Assembly: GCA_900550545.1 (NCBI GenBank)
Contig: URSS01000020.1
Coordinates: forward strand, 1 to 44,431
Direction: 5' to 3'
DNA from: an uncultured Lachnobacterium sp.
Lineage (GTDB): Bacteria; Bacillota; Clostridia; Lachnospirales; Lachnospiraceae
DNA: 44,431 nt
Shown: piece by piece, positions 34,067 to 41,536 of the stretch
Layout of the letters: each line of letters opens with the position of its first letter
How positions within the stretch are numbered: position 1 is the stretch's first letter
Notes under the pieces: model-generated
Told to the model about the DNA's origin: nothing
What the model saw: the letters and a program-made list of their open reading frames with translations, nothing else
The model's database searches: none
Program-made: the position numbers and the translations under genes

Positions 34067-34993
34067 ATGATAAAGCTTGATAATGTAACGGAAGGCGTAT
34101 TAGACGTCATAAATGATAATAAATTCAGTCAGACAGGTGCTTTCAATCTGCGTGAAAACGGCACATCGATCTGCCACGGAGACAGCGAGCACATCAAGAT
34201 AAAGAAAAAGACGGACAAGCCGGGCATCGATATTTATATTGATGGAAAAACAAACGGAGAGGCAGTTTACATCCCTGTAGTATTAAGTAAATCCGGCATG
34301 ACAGATCTTGTATACAATGACTTTTATGTGGAAGACGGCGCGGATGTAAGAATCGTGGCAGGCTGTGGAATCCATAACAGTGGCTGTAACGAGAGCCGAC
34401 ATGATGGAATCCACACCTTCCATGTTGGCAAAAATGCAAATGTCCGCTATGAGGAAAAGCACTATGGCGAAGGAAACGGAACAGGTGCGCGAGTGCTTAA
34501 TCCCGTAACTAATATATTTGTAGGAGAGAACTCTGTTTTCACACTTGATACAGCACAGATCAAGGGCGTGGATTCGACCGTCCGGGAGACAAATGTAGAG
34601 CTTGAAAAAGATGCAAAGCTCTATGTCACAGAGCGTCTGATGACAGACGGAGAGCAGAAAGCCGAGTCTAATATTGAAGTGAAATTAAACGGAGAGGACA
34701 GCTCCGCACAGATTGTTTCCAGATCCGTAGGAAAAGGAAATTCTGTTCAGACCTTCCATCCGAATGCAATCGGAAACAGTAAATGTCAGGCTCATATTCA
34801 GTGCGATTCGATCATTATGGATCAGGCTGAGGTCGGTTCTATCCCGGAGATCAGAGCGAAAAATATTGACGCTGCAATCATCCATGAGGCGGCGATTGGA
34901 AGAATCAATGATGAGCAGCTTCTTAAGCTCCGCACACTTGGACTTACCGAGGAAGAGGCAGAGGAAGTTATCATCCAGAACTTCCTAAATTAA
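34067..34993 (+). CDS. SufB/SufD-family Fe-S scaffold (short form)
   Basis: 308 residues, shorter than SufB (~470) or SufD (~420), containing the beta-helix core and C-terminal SufC-binding helices. NSGCNESRHDGIHTFHVGKNANVRY and ECGS-like GSIPEIRAKNIDAAIIHEAAIGRINDEQLLKLRTLGLTEEEA are the recognisable parts; the latter matches the SufB/D end. With SufC it forms a two-gene SUF-like minimal system, as described for anaerobes and archaea (SMS, SmsCB). Metal/sulfur ligands cannot be fixed by eye; Cys and His in GCGIHNSGC are candidates. Confidence 0.88.
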   Translation: MIKLDNVTEGVLDVINDNKFSQTGAFNLRENGTSICHGDSEHIKIKKKTDKPGIDIYIDGKTNGEAVYIPVVLSKSGMTDLVYNDFYVEDGADVRIVAGCGIHNSGCNESRHDGIHTFHVGKNANVRYEEKHYGEGNGTGARVLNPVTNIFVGENSVFTLDTAQIKGVDSTVRETNVELEKDAKLYVTERLMTDGEQKAESNIEVKLNGEDSSAQIVSRSVGKGNSVQTFHPNAIGNSKCQAHIQCDSIIMDQAEVGSIPEIRAKNIDAAIIHEAAIGRINDEQLLKLRTLGLTEEEAEEVIIQNFLN

Positions 34994-35012
34994 ATTAACG
35001 GTAAATAAAAAT

Positions 35013-35070
35013 CCAGAGCGTGATATTGATATGCTATTAGGGCACATTAATATGCTCTGGGTTTTATTTT
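35013..35070 (+). terminator. Terminator of the SufC-SufBD operon
   Basis: CCAGAGC ... GCTCTGG stem with an imperfect A/T-rich inner helix, then GTTTTATTTT. Confidence 0.75.
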
Positions 35071-35106
35071 ATGAAAAAAGATGAAAATTCTCGTTACTTC
35101 ATATTC

Positions 35107-35135
35107 TTGACAGAAACAGTAAACAACAGTAAAAT
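35107..35135 (+). promoter_or_regulatory. Consensus promoter of the stand-alone AAA ATPase gene
   Basis: TTGACA (35107-35112), 17-bp spacer, TAAAAT (35130-35135). The spacer and region downstream are occupied by ACAGTAAA repeats. Confidence 0.8.
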
Positions 35136-35191
35136 AGATTTAAAACAGTAAAAGACAGTAAAATATATCAAAAACAGTAAACAACAGTAAA
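35116..35191 (+). repeat. Phased array of six ACAGTAAA sites over promoter and leader
   Basis: Exact ACAGTAAA at 35116, 35126, 35145, 35155, 35174 and 35184. Sites form three pairs with 10-bp spacing, and pairs repeat every 29 bp (near 3 helical turns). The array runs from inside the promoter to just before the ribosome binding site, so it is a probable operator for an autoregulator. Confidence 0.9.
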
Positions 35192-35205
35192 AATGGGAGA
35201 CGGGT

Positions 35206-36237
35206 ATGCAAAATCCATTCACACTTACATTTGGAAGAAGTCCACTCGAGTCAGTAGATCGTCCGGTACAGATTAATGAGATCATAGAAACATTTACTGC
35301 GGATACAATAAACCAGCAGATGTTTATAATTACCGGAGTAAGAGGTTCGGGAAAAACAGTAATGATGACAGAAATTTCGCATAAGCTAAGGAAAAATGAG
35401 GACTGGGTGGTTATAGAACTTAATCCGGCAACAGATCTGTTGTCTGCAATGTTGTCGAAATTGAACAGTGATCAGATCTGTTCAGGACTCATAAAATCAG
35501 CAAAGATCGACCTGTCTTTTTTTGGATTTGGAGTATCGATTGAGGGAACACAGCCGATTACTGATGCTGAGACAGCTATTATCAAAATATTGGAAAAGCT
35601 TAAAAAGAGTGGTAAAAGATTGCTTGTTACGATAGATGAAATGACAAATAGCGAGTACATGAAAGTATTTGCAGGGGCTTTTCAGATATTTGTAAGACAG
35701 GAATTGCCGGTATTTTTACTGGGAACGGGATTGTATGAAAACATTGAGGAACTTCAAAATGAGAAGAGCCTTACTTTTTTGTACAGAGCACCTAAAATCC
35801 AGCTCAAACCATTAAACAATGTAGCAATAATCAATAAGTACAAAACTATTTTTAACATATCAGCGGAGCAGGCATCGCAGATGGCCGGACTGACGAAAGG
35901 ATATCCGTTTGCATTTCAGGTATTAGGGTATCTGACATGGAACAATGATGGCGATTATAATGGTGTTCTAGGAGAGTATGAACAGTATCTGAGCGAATTT
36001 GTGTATGACAAAATCTGGTCAGAACTCTCGCAGAAAGATCGTATGGTTGCAAAGGGAATTGCTGATATAAAAAGCGGAAAAATAAAAGAAATCAGGGAAA
36101 CTCTTGGAATGGAGACAAATGAGTTTAATCCTTATCGTAAGCGTCTCATAAGAAAAGGCATTGTATCAGGAGAGACGAGAGGGTATGTGTATTTTACGTT
36201 GCCGCTCTTTGACGAATATGTGGTTGCCAATTATTAG
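35206..36237 (+). CDS. Stand-alone AAA/STAND-type ATPase with C-terminal winged helix
   Basis: 343 residues. Walker A GVRGSGKT (44-51), Walker B RLLVTIDEM (about 138-146), a sensor-like FLLGTGLYENIEEL and a LTKGYPFAFQVLGYLTWN lid segment, as in the archaeal-ATPase/ORC-like group. The last ~80 residues (VAKGIADIKSGKIKEIRETLGMETNEFNPYRKRLIRKGIV) form a winged helix, so DNA binding is expected. GGGAGA precedes the ATG. Its promoter is covered by six phased sites, which suggests it may bind there itself. No partner gene identifies a pathway; a defence or regulatory role is possible. Confidence 0.75.
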   Translation: MQNPFTLTFGRSPLESVDRPVQINEIIETFTADTINQQMFIITGVRGSGKTVMMTEISHKLRKNEDWVVIELNPATDLLSAMLSKLNSDQICSGLIKSAKIDLSFFGFGVSIEGTQPITDAETAIIKILEKLKKSGKRLLVTIDEMTNSEYMKVFAGAFQIFVRQELPVFLLGTGLYENIEELQNEKSLTFLYRAPKIQLKPLNNVAIINKYKTIFNISAEQASQMAGLTKGYPFAFQVLGYLTWNNDGDYNGVLGEYEQYLSEFVYDKIWSELSQKDRMVAKGIADIKSGKIKEIRETLGMETNEFNPYRKRLIRKGIVSGETRGYVYFTLPLFDEYVVANY

Positions 36238-36299
36238 AATATGGAATTGGCAGACGATAGTTACAATAAAAAAATACAGACAGAAAAGGAAAGAAAAAG

Positions 36300-36683
36300 A
36301 TGGAATCAAAAGTAAAAGAAGCGGCTCAAAGAAAAATGTGTGGTTACAACTGTGCGCAGGCTGTGGCATGCACTTATTGCGAACAGGCAGGCCTGGATGA
36401 AGAAACAGCCAAAAATCTTACGCAGGGATTTGCAGTAGGTATGGGTGGAAGTATGGAAGCAACATGCGGAGCAATCATCGGAGCTGTAAATGTATTGGGC
36501 ATGATCAATAAAAATCCGCAGAAAACCATGCAGAGCGCAAGAAGAATCATCAGCAGATTCAAAGAACAAAATGGTACCGTTATCTGTAAAGAACTCAAAG
36601 GGATTGCAGATGGGGTTGTCAAGAGGGAATGCATTGACTGTGTAAAGGATGCAGCATTATTTCTGGAAGACGAATTAAAATAA
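36300..36683 (+). CDS. C_GCAxxG_C_C family redox-type protein
   Basis: 127 residues. Cys14 and Cys18 in CGYNCAQAV, the central GGSMEATCGAIIGAVNVLG and the late CIDC pair define the C_GCAxxG_C_C family; the Cys pattern suggests redox or metal binding. SD AAGGAAAG. The next gene starts at the base after this stop codon, so both are one operon. Confidence 0.88.
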   Translation: MESKVKEAAQRKMCGYNCAQAVACTYCEQAGLDEETAKNLTQGFAVGMGGSMEATCGAIIGAVNVLGMINKNPQKTMQSARRIISRFKEQNGTVICKELKGIADGVVKRECIDCVKDAALFLEDELK

Positions 36684-36989
36684 ATGGATATCAATAGCAT
36701 TATGAGTGAATATTATAAATTTTTTCAAAACAAAAAATGCGAATACTTTCCGTGCCACAAAGGAATCCCGGAAGAGGATTTTAATTGTCTGTTTTGCTAT
36801 TGTCCTCTCTATACACTTGGGAAATCCTGTGGTGGAAACTGTGAATTTTTAGAAAATGGTGTCAAATCTTGTATGAACTGCGGTTTTCCACATCACCGTA
36901 AGAATTATGATAAGATTACAAGCCGTTTTCAGGAAATTGTAGATGTTATGGCAGCTTCAAATAAGGAGGATGCATCGGATGAAATGTGA
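36684..36989 (+). CDS. Cysteine-rich small-domain protein
   Basis: 101 residues with about nine Cys: KKCEYFPCH, FNCLFCYCPLY, GKSCGGNCEF and KSCMNCGFPHHRKNYD. This matches the Cys-rich small domain family, a predicted metal-binding module sometimes found near cobalamin or cobalt genes. It abuts the C_GCAxxG_C_C gene and overlaps the MetH-activation-like gene by 11 bp. Confidence 0.85.
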   Translation: MDINSIMSEYYKFFQNKKCEYFPCHKGIPEEDFNCLFCYCPLYTLGKSCGGNCEFLENGVKSCMNCGFPHHRKNYDKITSRFQEIVDVMAASNKEDASDEM

Positions 36990-37617
36990 ACTTAATCCCA
37001 GATTATCTTCCGGTGACTGGAAAGAATTTTGCAGTCGTTTTCATTTCCCGCTGGAGGAGTTGCCGAACATTCAGGCAATTTATAAGGCACTTCTTCCACT
37101 GATGGAATCTTATGCGTATTACTCTTTGAATCAGGATTTGAAGGAAGTATCTTTTTCGCATTATGCTTATGGATTTGTGACGCTTGGCAACGGCATGGAT
37201 GAACTGTCGGAATTATATCTCAATCACGAGCAGATTCAGGAAGCTTATATTGTGGATTGCATCAGTCTTATGCTCTTATCAAAAGCCTATGAAGAGTTTG
37301 CACATGTGGTAGAAGAACAAAGTGGTCTGTATCTTACAGAATTATCTTTTCTGGGAGATACCTATTCCCTGGATCTGCTTCCACAGATTTATGAGCAACT
37401 GGCACCGGATACGATTCAGCTTACCGAGGGACAGATGCTTCGTCCACTAAAGACAGCAACAATCATTCTGCATTTGGATACTGAAACACATGCGGATGTC
37501 AAACAGTTATGTAATACCTGTGAAAATTGCAAGAATTTTTCCTGCCCGTCCAGAAAGGCATCGGCTCCGACATTGCCGCACACCTATGGTGCTATGCAGA
37601 TTTTTCATGTAAAATAG
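36979..37617 (+). CDS. Stand-alone MetH activation-domain-like protein with Cys-rich C-terminus
   Basis: 212 residues. Its middle follows the reactivation domain of B12-dependent methionine synthase: VTLGNGMDELSELY, AYIVDCISLMLLSKAYEEF, then LSFLGDTYSLDLLPQIYEQL (where MetH has RFSPGYGD) and IQLTEGQMLRPLKTATIIL (MetH: LTESxxMxPxxSVSG). After it comes CNTCENCKNFSC, a four-Cys tail absent from MetH. I infer a role in reactivating or handling a corrinoid enzyme, possibly with the two Cys-rich neighbours as electron or metal carriers. ATG 36979 has AAGGAGG 9 bp upstream; the longer frame from 36943 is not used. Confidence 0.65.
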   Translation: MKCELNPRLSSGDWKEFCSRFHFPLEELPNIQAIYKALLPLMESYAYYSLNQDLKEVSFSHYAYGFVTLGNGMDELSELYLNHEQIQEAYIVDCISLMLLSKAYEEFAHVVEEQSGLYLTELSFLGDTYSLDLLPQIYEQLAPDTIQLTEGQMLRPLKTATIILHLDTETHADVKQLCNTCENCKNFSCPSRKASAPTLPHTYGAMQIFHVK

Positions 37618-37623
37618 ATTTAC

Positions 37624-37670
37624 AATGGTTATGAGTGGTTATATAATAAGTATAACCACTCATAACCATT
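37624..37670. repeat. Perfect 20-bp inverted repeat
   Basis: AATGGTTATGAGTGGTTATA and its exact complement flank TAATAAG. It is 6 bp after the MetH-activation-like gene and before the AAA-ATPase gene. Each arm contains GGTTAT twice. A terminator is possible but only TTGCTGT follows; a dimer operator is equally likely. Confidence 0.85.
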
Positions 37671-37710
37671 TTGCTGTATAGATGTGTACACTTATTTATA
37701 GGAGATGCAT

Positions 37711-39672
37711 ATGGAAAATCCAAGGGAACGTATTCGTGAAATAGAAAAAAGATTGGCGCAGTTGCCGAAGGGAACCTTAACTTACAAGACGATCAATGGC
37801 AAAAAACAGCCATATGTGCAGAGGACAGTTGATGGCCGCTCAGTCAGTTATTATGTCAAAGTGTCGGAGCGGGCGCAGATTCTGATGGAATTTGCGGAGC
37901 GAAAACGGCTTGTAGAAGAGCGAAAGCATTTGCTTGCATACAGGGAAGGATTAGCTGCAATCTTAAAGAAAAATCCATATCTGGATATGAAAGTTGGATG
38001 CGGATATCAGGATTTTCGTGATTTTGCATGTGGAAGGCAGTTTTATGTAGACAAGACACATTTTATTGCGGAGTGGCTGCGCAGTGAGTCAAAAGTGACA
38101 CTTATAACGAGACCGCGGCGTTTTGGAAAGACCACGCTTCTTAGTACCGTTGAAAATTTTTTGGACCCGCGTTTTGGGGGACATTCCGAATATTTCGAGA
38201 AGCTTCAGGTGTGGACGGAAGAAGACTGCAGAACACTCTATGGAACGATTCCGGTAATTTCTGTCAGTTTTGGAAGTTGCAAGGGGCGTGATTATGCGCA
38301 GGCAATCCGTGGAATGATCAGCAGCTTTTACAATCTCTATGAGAGTCACCGCTATCTGATGGAGGGAGAAAAACTTGATGCAGAAGACAAGGCGGTATAC
38401 CAGCGAATGAAAAAAGCGCTGGAGATGGGGGATGAGACAAAAGCAGAGAGTGCCATTCCGCGTCTGTGCAGGCTGCTTTACCGGTATTATGGGATTTGGC
38501 CGGTCATTTTACTGGATGAATATGATACACCTTTACTGGAGGCGTATGCGGATGGTTACTGGGAAGAGATGATCGGAACCTGTCGCCAGTTGTTTCATGC
38601 GGCATTTAAGGAGAATGCTTATTATAGCCGGGCGATTATAACCGGAGTGACGAGGGTGACAAAAAATTCGCTTTTTTCGGATTTGAATAATATAGAGGTA
38701 GATACGGTTACATGCGATGCTTACAGTGACTGTTTCGGGTTTACAGAGGAAGAAGTGATTGATGCGTTACAATGCCAGAATGTGCAGGAATTTAGCAAGG
38801 TAAAGGCAATGTATGACGGCTTTATTTTTGGCAGCCAGAAAGATATCTATAATCCATGGTCGATCTGTAATTATCTGCGACAGGGGGAACTGATCTGTTA
38901 TTGGACAAACACAAGCAGTAATAAACTGATTGGGGAAATCATAAGAAAGCATCCGGTGCGAAGCAAGCATGAAATTGAGCAGCTGATGGCGGGAGAAACT
39001 GTTCACAAAAAGATTAACGAGAATGTAACGTTTCAGTATCTTGATGGCGACGAAAACAGTCTGTGGTCGCTTTTTCTTGCAATCGGATATATAAAGGCCG
39101 ATTACGTTGTGAAACATGGGGAGATTACAGAATGTGATGTATCAGTAACCAATCAGGAAGTTATGGAGATGTTTCGTTATGAGGTGCTTGCTATGTTTGA
39201 CAATGGCAATGCAATCTATAATGATTTTGTGCAGGCATTGTTGCAGCACAATGTTTGTGATATGAACGATATACTGTTGGATATCGCATATACATCCATG
39301 AGTTATTTTGATGTTGGAAAACGCCCTTCGGAACGAGCTCCGGAGAATTTCTATCATGGACTTGTGCTGGGACTGATCGTCTCTCTATGGGACAGGTATC
39401 GCATCGTGTCAAACAGGGAGAGCGGACGAGGACGGTATGATATTGCGATGTATCCCTTACAGGATAATATGGATGCATTTCTTATGGAATTTAAAGTGCA
39501 TGATGAGAAAACGGAAACGAATCTGGAAACGACTGCGGACAACGCCCTCCGTCAGATTGAAGAGAAGGGGTATGAGAAGGATCTTCTTGCAGCAGGAATC
39601 AAATCGGAACATATTTACAAGCTGGGGTTTGCCTTTTCCGGCAAGGATGTGTTGGTGAAAGAAGATTTATAA
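37711..39672 (+). CDS. AAA-ATPase-like / PD-(D/E)XK nuclease protein with N-terminal DUF6788-like domain
   Basis: 653 residues. Residues 1-~75: LPKGTLTYKTINGKKQPYVQRTVDGRSVSYYVK, like the DUF6788 beta-motif, then a coiled helix. Residues ~95-400: AAA-ATPase_like domain (FVDKT-like FYVDKTHFIAEWL, Walker A TRPRRFGKTT 133-142, Walker B VILLDEYDTPL, SKVKAMYDGFIFG). C-terminal PD-(D/E)XK nuclease: Asp577 in RGRYDIAMY and Glu593-x-Lys595 in MEFKVHD. Such proteins are abundant in gut anaerobes, often variable and of unknown role. ATG 37711 is 6 bp after AGGAG; ATG 37705 is too close. Confidence 0.85.
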   Translation: MENPRERIREIEKRLAQLPKGTLTYKTINGKKQPYVQRTVDGRSVSYYVKVSERAQILMEFAERKRLVEERKHLLAYREGLAAILKKNPYLDMKVGCGYQDFRDFACGRQFYVDKTHFIAEWLRSESKVTLITRPRRFGKTTLLSTVENFLDPRFGGHSEYFEKLQVWTEEDCRTLYGTIPVISVSFGSCKGRDYAQAIRGMISSFYNLYESHRYLMEGEKLDAEDKAVYQRMKKALEMGDETKAESAIPRLCRLLYRYYGIWPVILLDEYDTPLLEAYADGYWEEMIGTCRQLFHAAFKENAYYSRAIITGVTRVTKNSLFSDLNNIEVDTVTCDAYSDCFGFTEEEVIDALQCQNVQEFSKVKAMYDGFIFGSQKDIYNPWSICNYLRQGELICYWTNTSSNKLIGEIIRKHPVRSKHEIEQLMAGETVHKKINENVTFQYLDGDENSLWSLFLAIGYIKADYVVKHGEITECDVSVTNQEVMEMFRYEVLAMFDNGNAIYNDFVQALLQHNVCDMNDILLDIAYTSMSYFDVGKRPSERAPENFYHGLVLGLIVSLWDRYRIVSNRESGRGRYDIAMYPLQDNMDAFLMEFKVHDEKTETNLETTADNALRQIEEKGYEKDLLAAGIKSEHIYKLGFAFSGKDVLVKEDL

Positions 39673-39735
39673 AGACCAATGGTGGTGGAAGGTTGTTAAT
39701 CGAAAAAGGGATATGGTATACAGGAGGCAATTTTT

Positions 39736-40215
39736 ATGTTCAGACCTATGCGAAGAAAAGCAAAAGAAATTAGCACAGAGGCAGCAAAGAGGTTATTGTG
39801 CAACGAGCGCCGTGGTGTATTTGCAGTAAACGGAGATGACGGATATCCATATGCAATTCCGGTAAATTTCTATTATGATGAAACAAACAATAAGATTTAC
39901 TTTCATGGAGCAGCAGCGGGACATAAGGTGGATGCACTTCAGGTTGATGATAAGGTATGTTTTACCGTTTACGGAAACGAGACAATAAAAGAAGAGGGGA
40001 CATGGGCACCATATCTGCAAAGTACCGTTGTACTTGGAAGATGTAAGATTTTAGAAGATCAGGATATGACACTTGAACTTGTGAGAAAGGTTGCAGAAAA
40101 GTATTATCCAAATGAGACTTTGATTGATGAGGAAATTGCACGCTCCGGAAAAGCTGTGCGTATTTATGAAATCACAATCGAACACATCAGCGGAAAAGAG
40201 ATACAGGAAAAGTAA
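39736..40215 (+). CDS. Pyridoxamine-5'-phosphate-oxidase-like flavoprotein (NimA-like)
   Basis: 159-residue FMN-binding split-barrel protein. MRRKAKEISTEAAKRLLCNERRGVFAVNGDDGYPYAIPVNF, YFHGAAAGHKVDALQ and KVCFTVYGNE are typical of the 5-nitroimidazole-resistance (Nim) and related families. The true substrate is unknown and resistance cannot be claimed. GGAGGC precedes the ATG. The stop codon abuts the remnant TnpB frame, which is in the same reading frame, so the last few residues may be insertion-derived. Confidence 0.87.
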   Translation: MFRPMRRKAKEISTEAAKRLLCNERRGVFAVNGDDGYPYAIPVNFYYDETNNKIYFHGAAAGHKVDALQVDDKVCFTVYGNETIKEEGTWAPYLQSTVVLGRCKILEDQDMTLELVRKVAEKYYPNETLIDEEIARSGKAVRIYEITIEHISGKEIQEK

Positions 40216-40701
40216 AGCAATAGAAAATACGAAAAGAAACTGCAAAGGCAGTTAGCCCATAAAGAGAAAAGAAGTCAAAATTACTACAAAACAAAGAAAA
40301 AGATAGCATTATGCCATGAGAAAATAACAAATACCAGAAAAGATTATCTGCACAAGATGTCACATGAGATTATCAGCGAAAACCAAGTGATAGTTTCGGA
40401 AGATTTGCAGATAAAAAACATGGTAAAAAATCATCATTTGGCAAAGTCCATAAGTGATGTATCATGGCATGAGCTGACAAGACAGTTAGAATATAAGGCC
40501 AAGTGGAATGGCAGAAAATATGTCAAAATAGATACATTCTATGCCAGTAGTCAATTGTGTTCAGTCTGTGGATACCAAAATACAGAGACGAAAAATCTGT
40601 CAGTAAGGGAATGGATATGTCCTGTCTGTGGAACAAATCATGACAGGGATATCAATGCAGCAAAGAATATACTGGAAGAAGGATTAAGACAAATAGCATA
40701 A
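40216..40701 (+). pseudogene. tnpB: TnpB (OrfB) C-terminal fragment
   Basis: About 161 in-frame residues after a stop codon. RKYEKKLQRQLAHKEKRS and KITNTRKDYLHKMSHEII match TnpB before RuvC-II; the RuvC-II Glu is in VIVSEDLQIKNM; the zinc finger is CSVCGY...CPVCGT; the RuvC-III Asp is in HDRDINAAKNIL. The N-terminal half with the first catalytic Asp and the DNA-recognition part is missing, so no active guide nuclease can be made from it alone. An internal ATG at 40357 could give a 114-residue peptide. Confidence 0.88.
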
Positions 40702-40861
40702 AAATAACAATATAGGGCAGGGACTGCCCGAATTAACGCCTGTGGAGATAGTAGGGAGCAAAACATCCGGTGGATGTTTGTTCTGCTCCGACCGGAGTGG
40801 AACGTAGAAACGAGGTCTGCGAAGCAGGAAGCCCATTGGCTTTAGACAATGGGTAGTTCAC
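40702..40861 (+). ncRNA. Right-end omega-RNA (reRNA) scaffold of the IS605 remnant
   Basis: The stretch after tnpB holds the ordered hairpins of an IS605-type omega-RNA: GGAGCA (40755) / TGCTCC (40784) enclosing AAACATCC/GGATGTTT, and the terminal CCCATTG / CAATGGG (40832-40853) followed by TAGTTCAC. The guide would be the flanking DNA from 40862 on. Boundaries are approximate. Confidence 0.7.
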
Positions 40862-41429
40862 CTTCTTCATACTCTTGCTAGTTATGTTGGCTTCGGATTT
40901 GACCTCCACGGGGAAGATGTCGTTCTCCCGCTGAATGAGGAAATCCACCTCGTAAGGTGGGTTGTTCCGGCTCCAATAACGGGGCATGACTTCAAGCTGA
41001 GTAATTAAAGTCTGCAATACAAAGTTTTCGGTCAAAGCGCCTTTGCAATGCATCCTCGTACTCACGGGCTCGTGCGCCTTCCTTGACCACCTTATAAATA
41101 AATTTTTTGTTCTCCCTTGCCAGTTGAGAAGGAATAGACTTCCAAATCATTGAGATTTTCGGGAACTCGCTGAGATTAGGATGCTTGGCAAAATCACGCT
41201 CATAGGCTCCGATGATTCCGAACAATGCTTCCTGCATGGCAGAAACATCCCGTGCCTCCGTCCACATCAATACCGGCTCCGGCATACCACCGGTGACATA
41301 GTACATCTTCAGCTTCTCATACAGCGGATGAAAGAAGGCGTCAGGAATAGGTTCAAGGGTATCCACCTGTTCCAGATACTGCGCCAGATTTTCATCACCG
41401 TTGGCAAGTAGAAATTCAGCGAAGGTCAT
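40862..41429 (-). pseudogene. Decayed DUF4143-type ATPase (AAA family) remnant
   Basis: Two frames together give the C-terminal half of a DUF4143 ATPase. Upstream frame (41429-41066): MTFAEFLLANGDENL, MYYVTGGMPEPV, KFIYKVVKEGARAREYEDALQ. Downstream frame (to 40862): KGALTENFVLQTLI, YWSRNNPPYEVDFLIQ, DIFPVEVKSEANITSKSMKKV. A frameshift and a deletion of perhaps 60-70 residues lie between them (near 41050). The N-terminal AAA domain is absent and the C-terminus is replaced by the IS605 right end. Confidence 0.85.
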
Positions 41430-41467
41430 CAGTATAGTTATTATCAGTATTGTCCCATCAAAGAAAT

Positions 41468-41493
41468 AGGGCTGACCTGTTACAGTCAGCCCT
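41468..41493 (-). terminator. Terminator of the large surface-protein gene
   Basis: AGGGCTGAC / GTCAGCCCT, 9 bp, 8-nt loop. On the minus strand it is followed by ATTTCTTT. It lies 44 bp after the minus-strand stop at 41537. Confidence 0.7.
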
Positions 41494-41536
41494 AAGTAAA
41501 AATTCTATATTCTGTTAGCAAAAAATCAGTTTTGCA

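Larger units (their letters stand above)
40216..40861 (+). mobile_element. Left-truncated IS200/IS605-type element (tnpB remnant plus right end)
   Basis: The element retains the 3' two-fifths of tnpB and a right end that stops at GGGTAGTTCAC (40851-40861). Its left end, tnpA and the 5' part of tnpB are gone; the break is immediately after the nim-like stop. On the right it sits directly inside a DUF4143 ATPase remnant. Confidence 0.85.

Noticed and set aside
33463..34110. 215-residue minus-strand open frame
   Set aside because: Fully antisense to the SufC ATPase, whose motifs are complete.
35116..35191. CRISPR-like short repeats
   Set aside because: Repeats are only 8 bp with 2- and 11-bp gaps and lie on a promoter; no spacer-like variation or cas genes.
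39736..40215. Nitroimidazole resistance determinant
   Set aside because: The fold is Nim-like, but resistance cannot be inferred from family membership; annotated as a flavoprotein of unknown substrate.
40733..40861. Coding sequence of the minus-strand frame over the IS605 right end
   Set aside because: The C-terminal residues of that frame come from the IS right-end DNA, not from the ATPase family.
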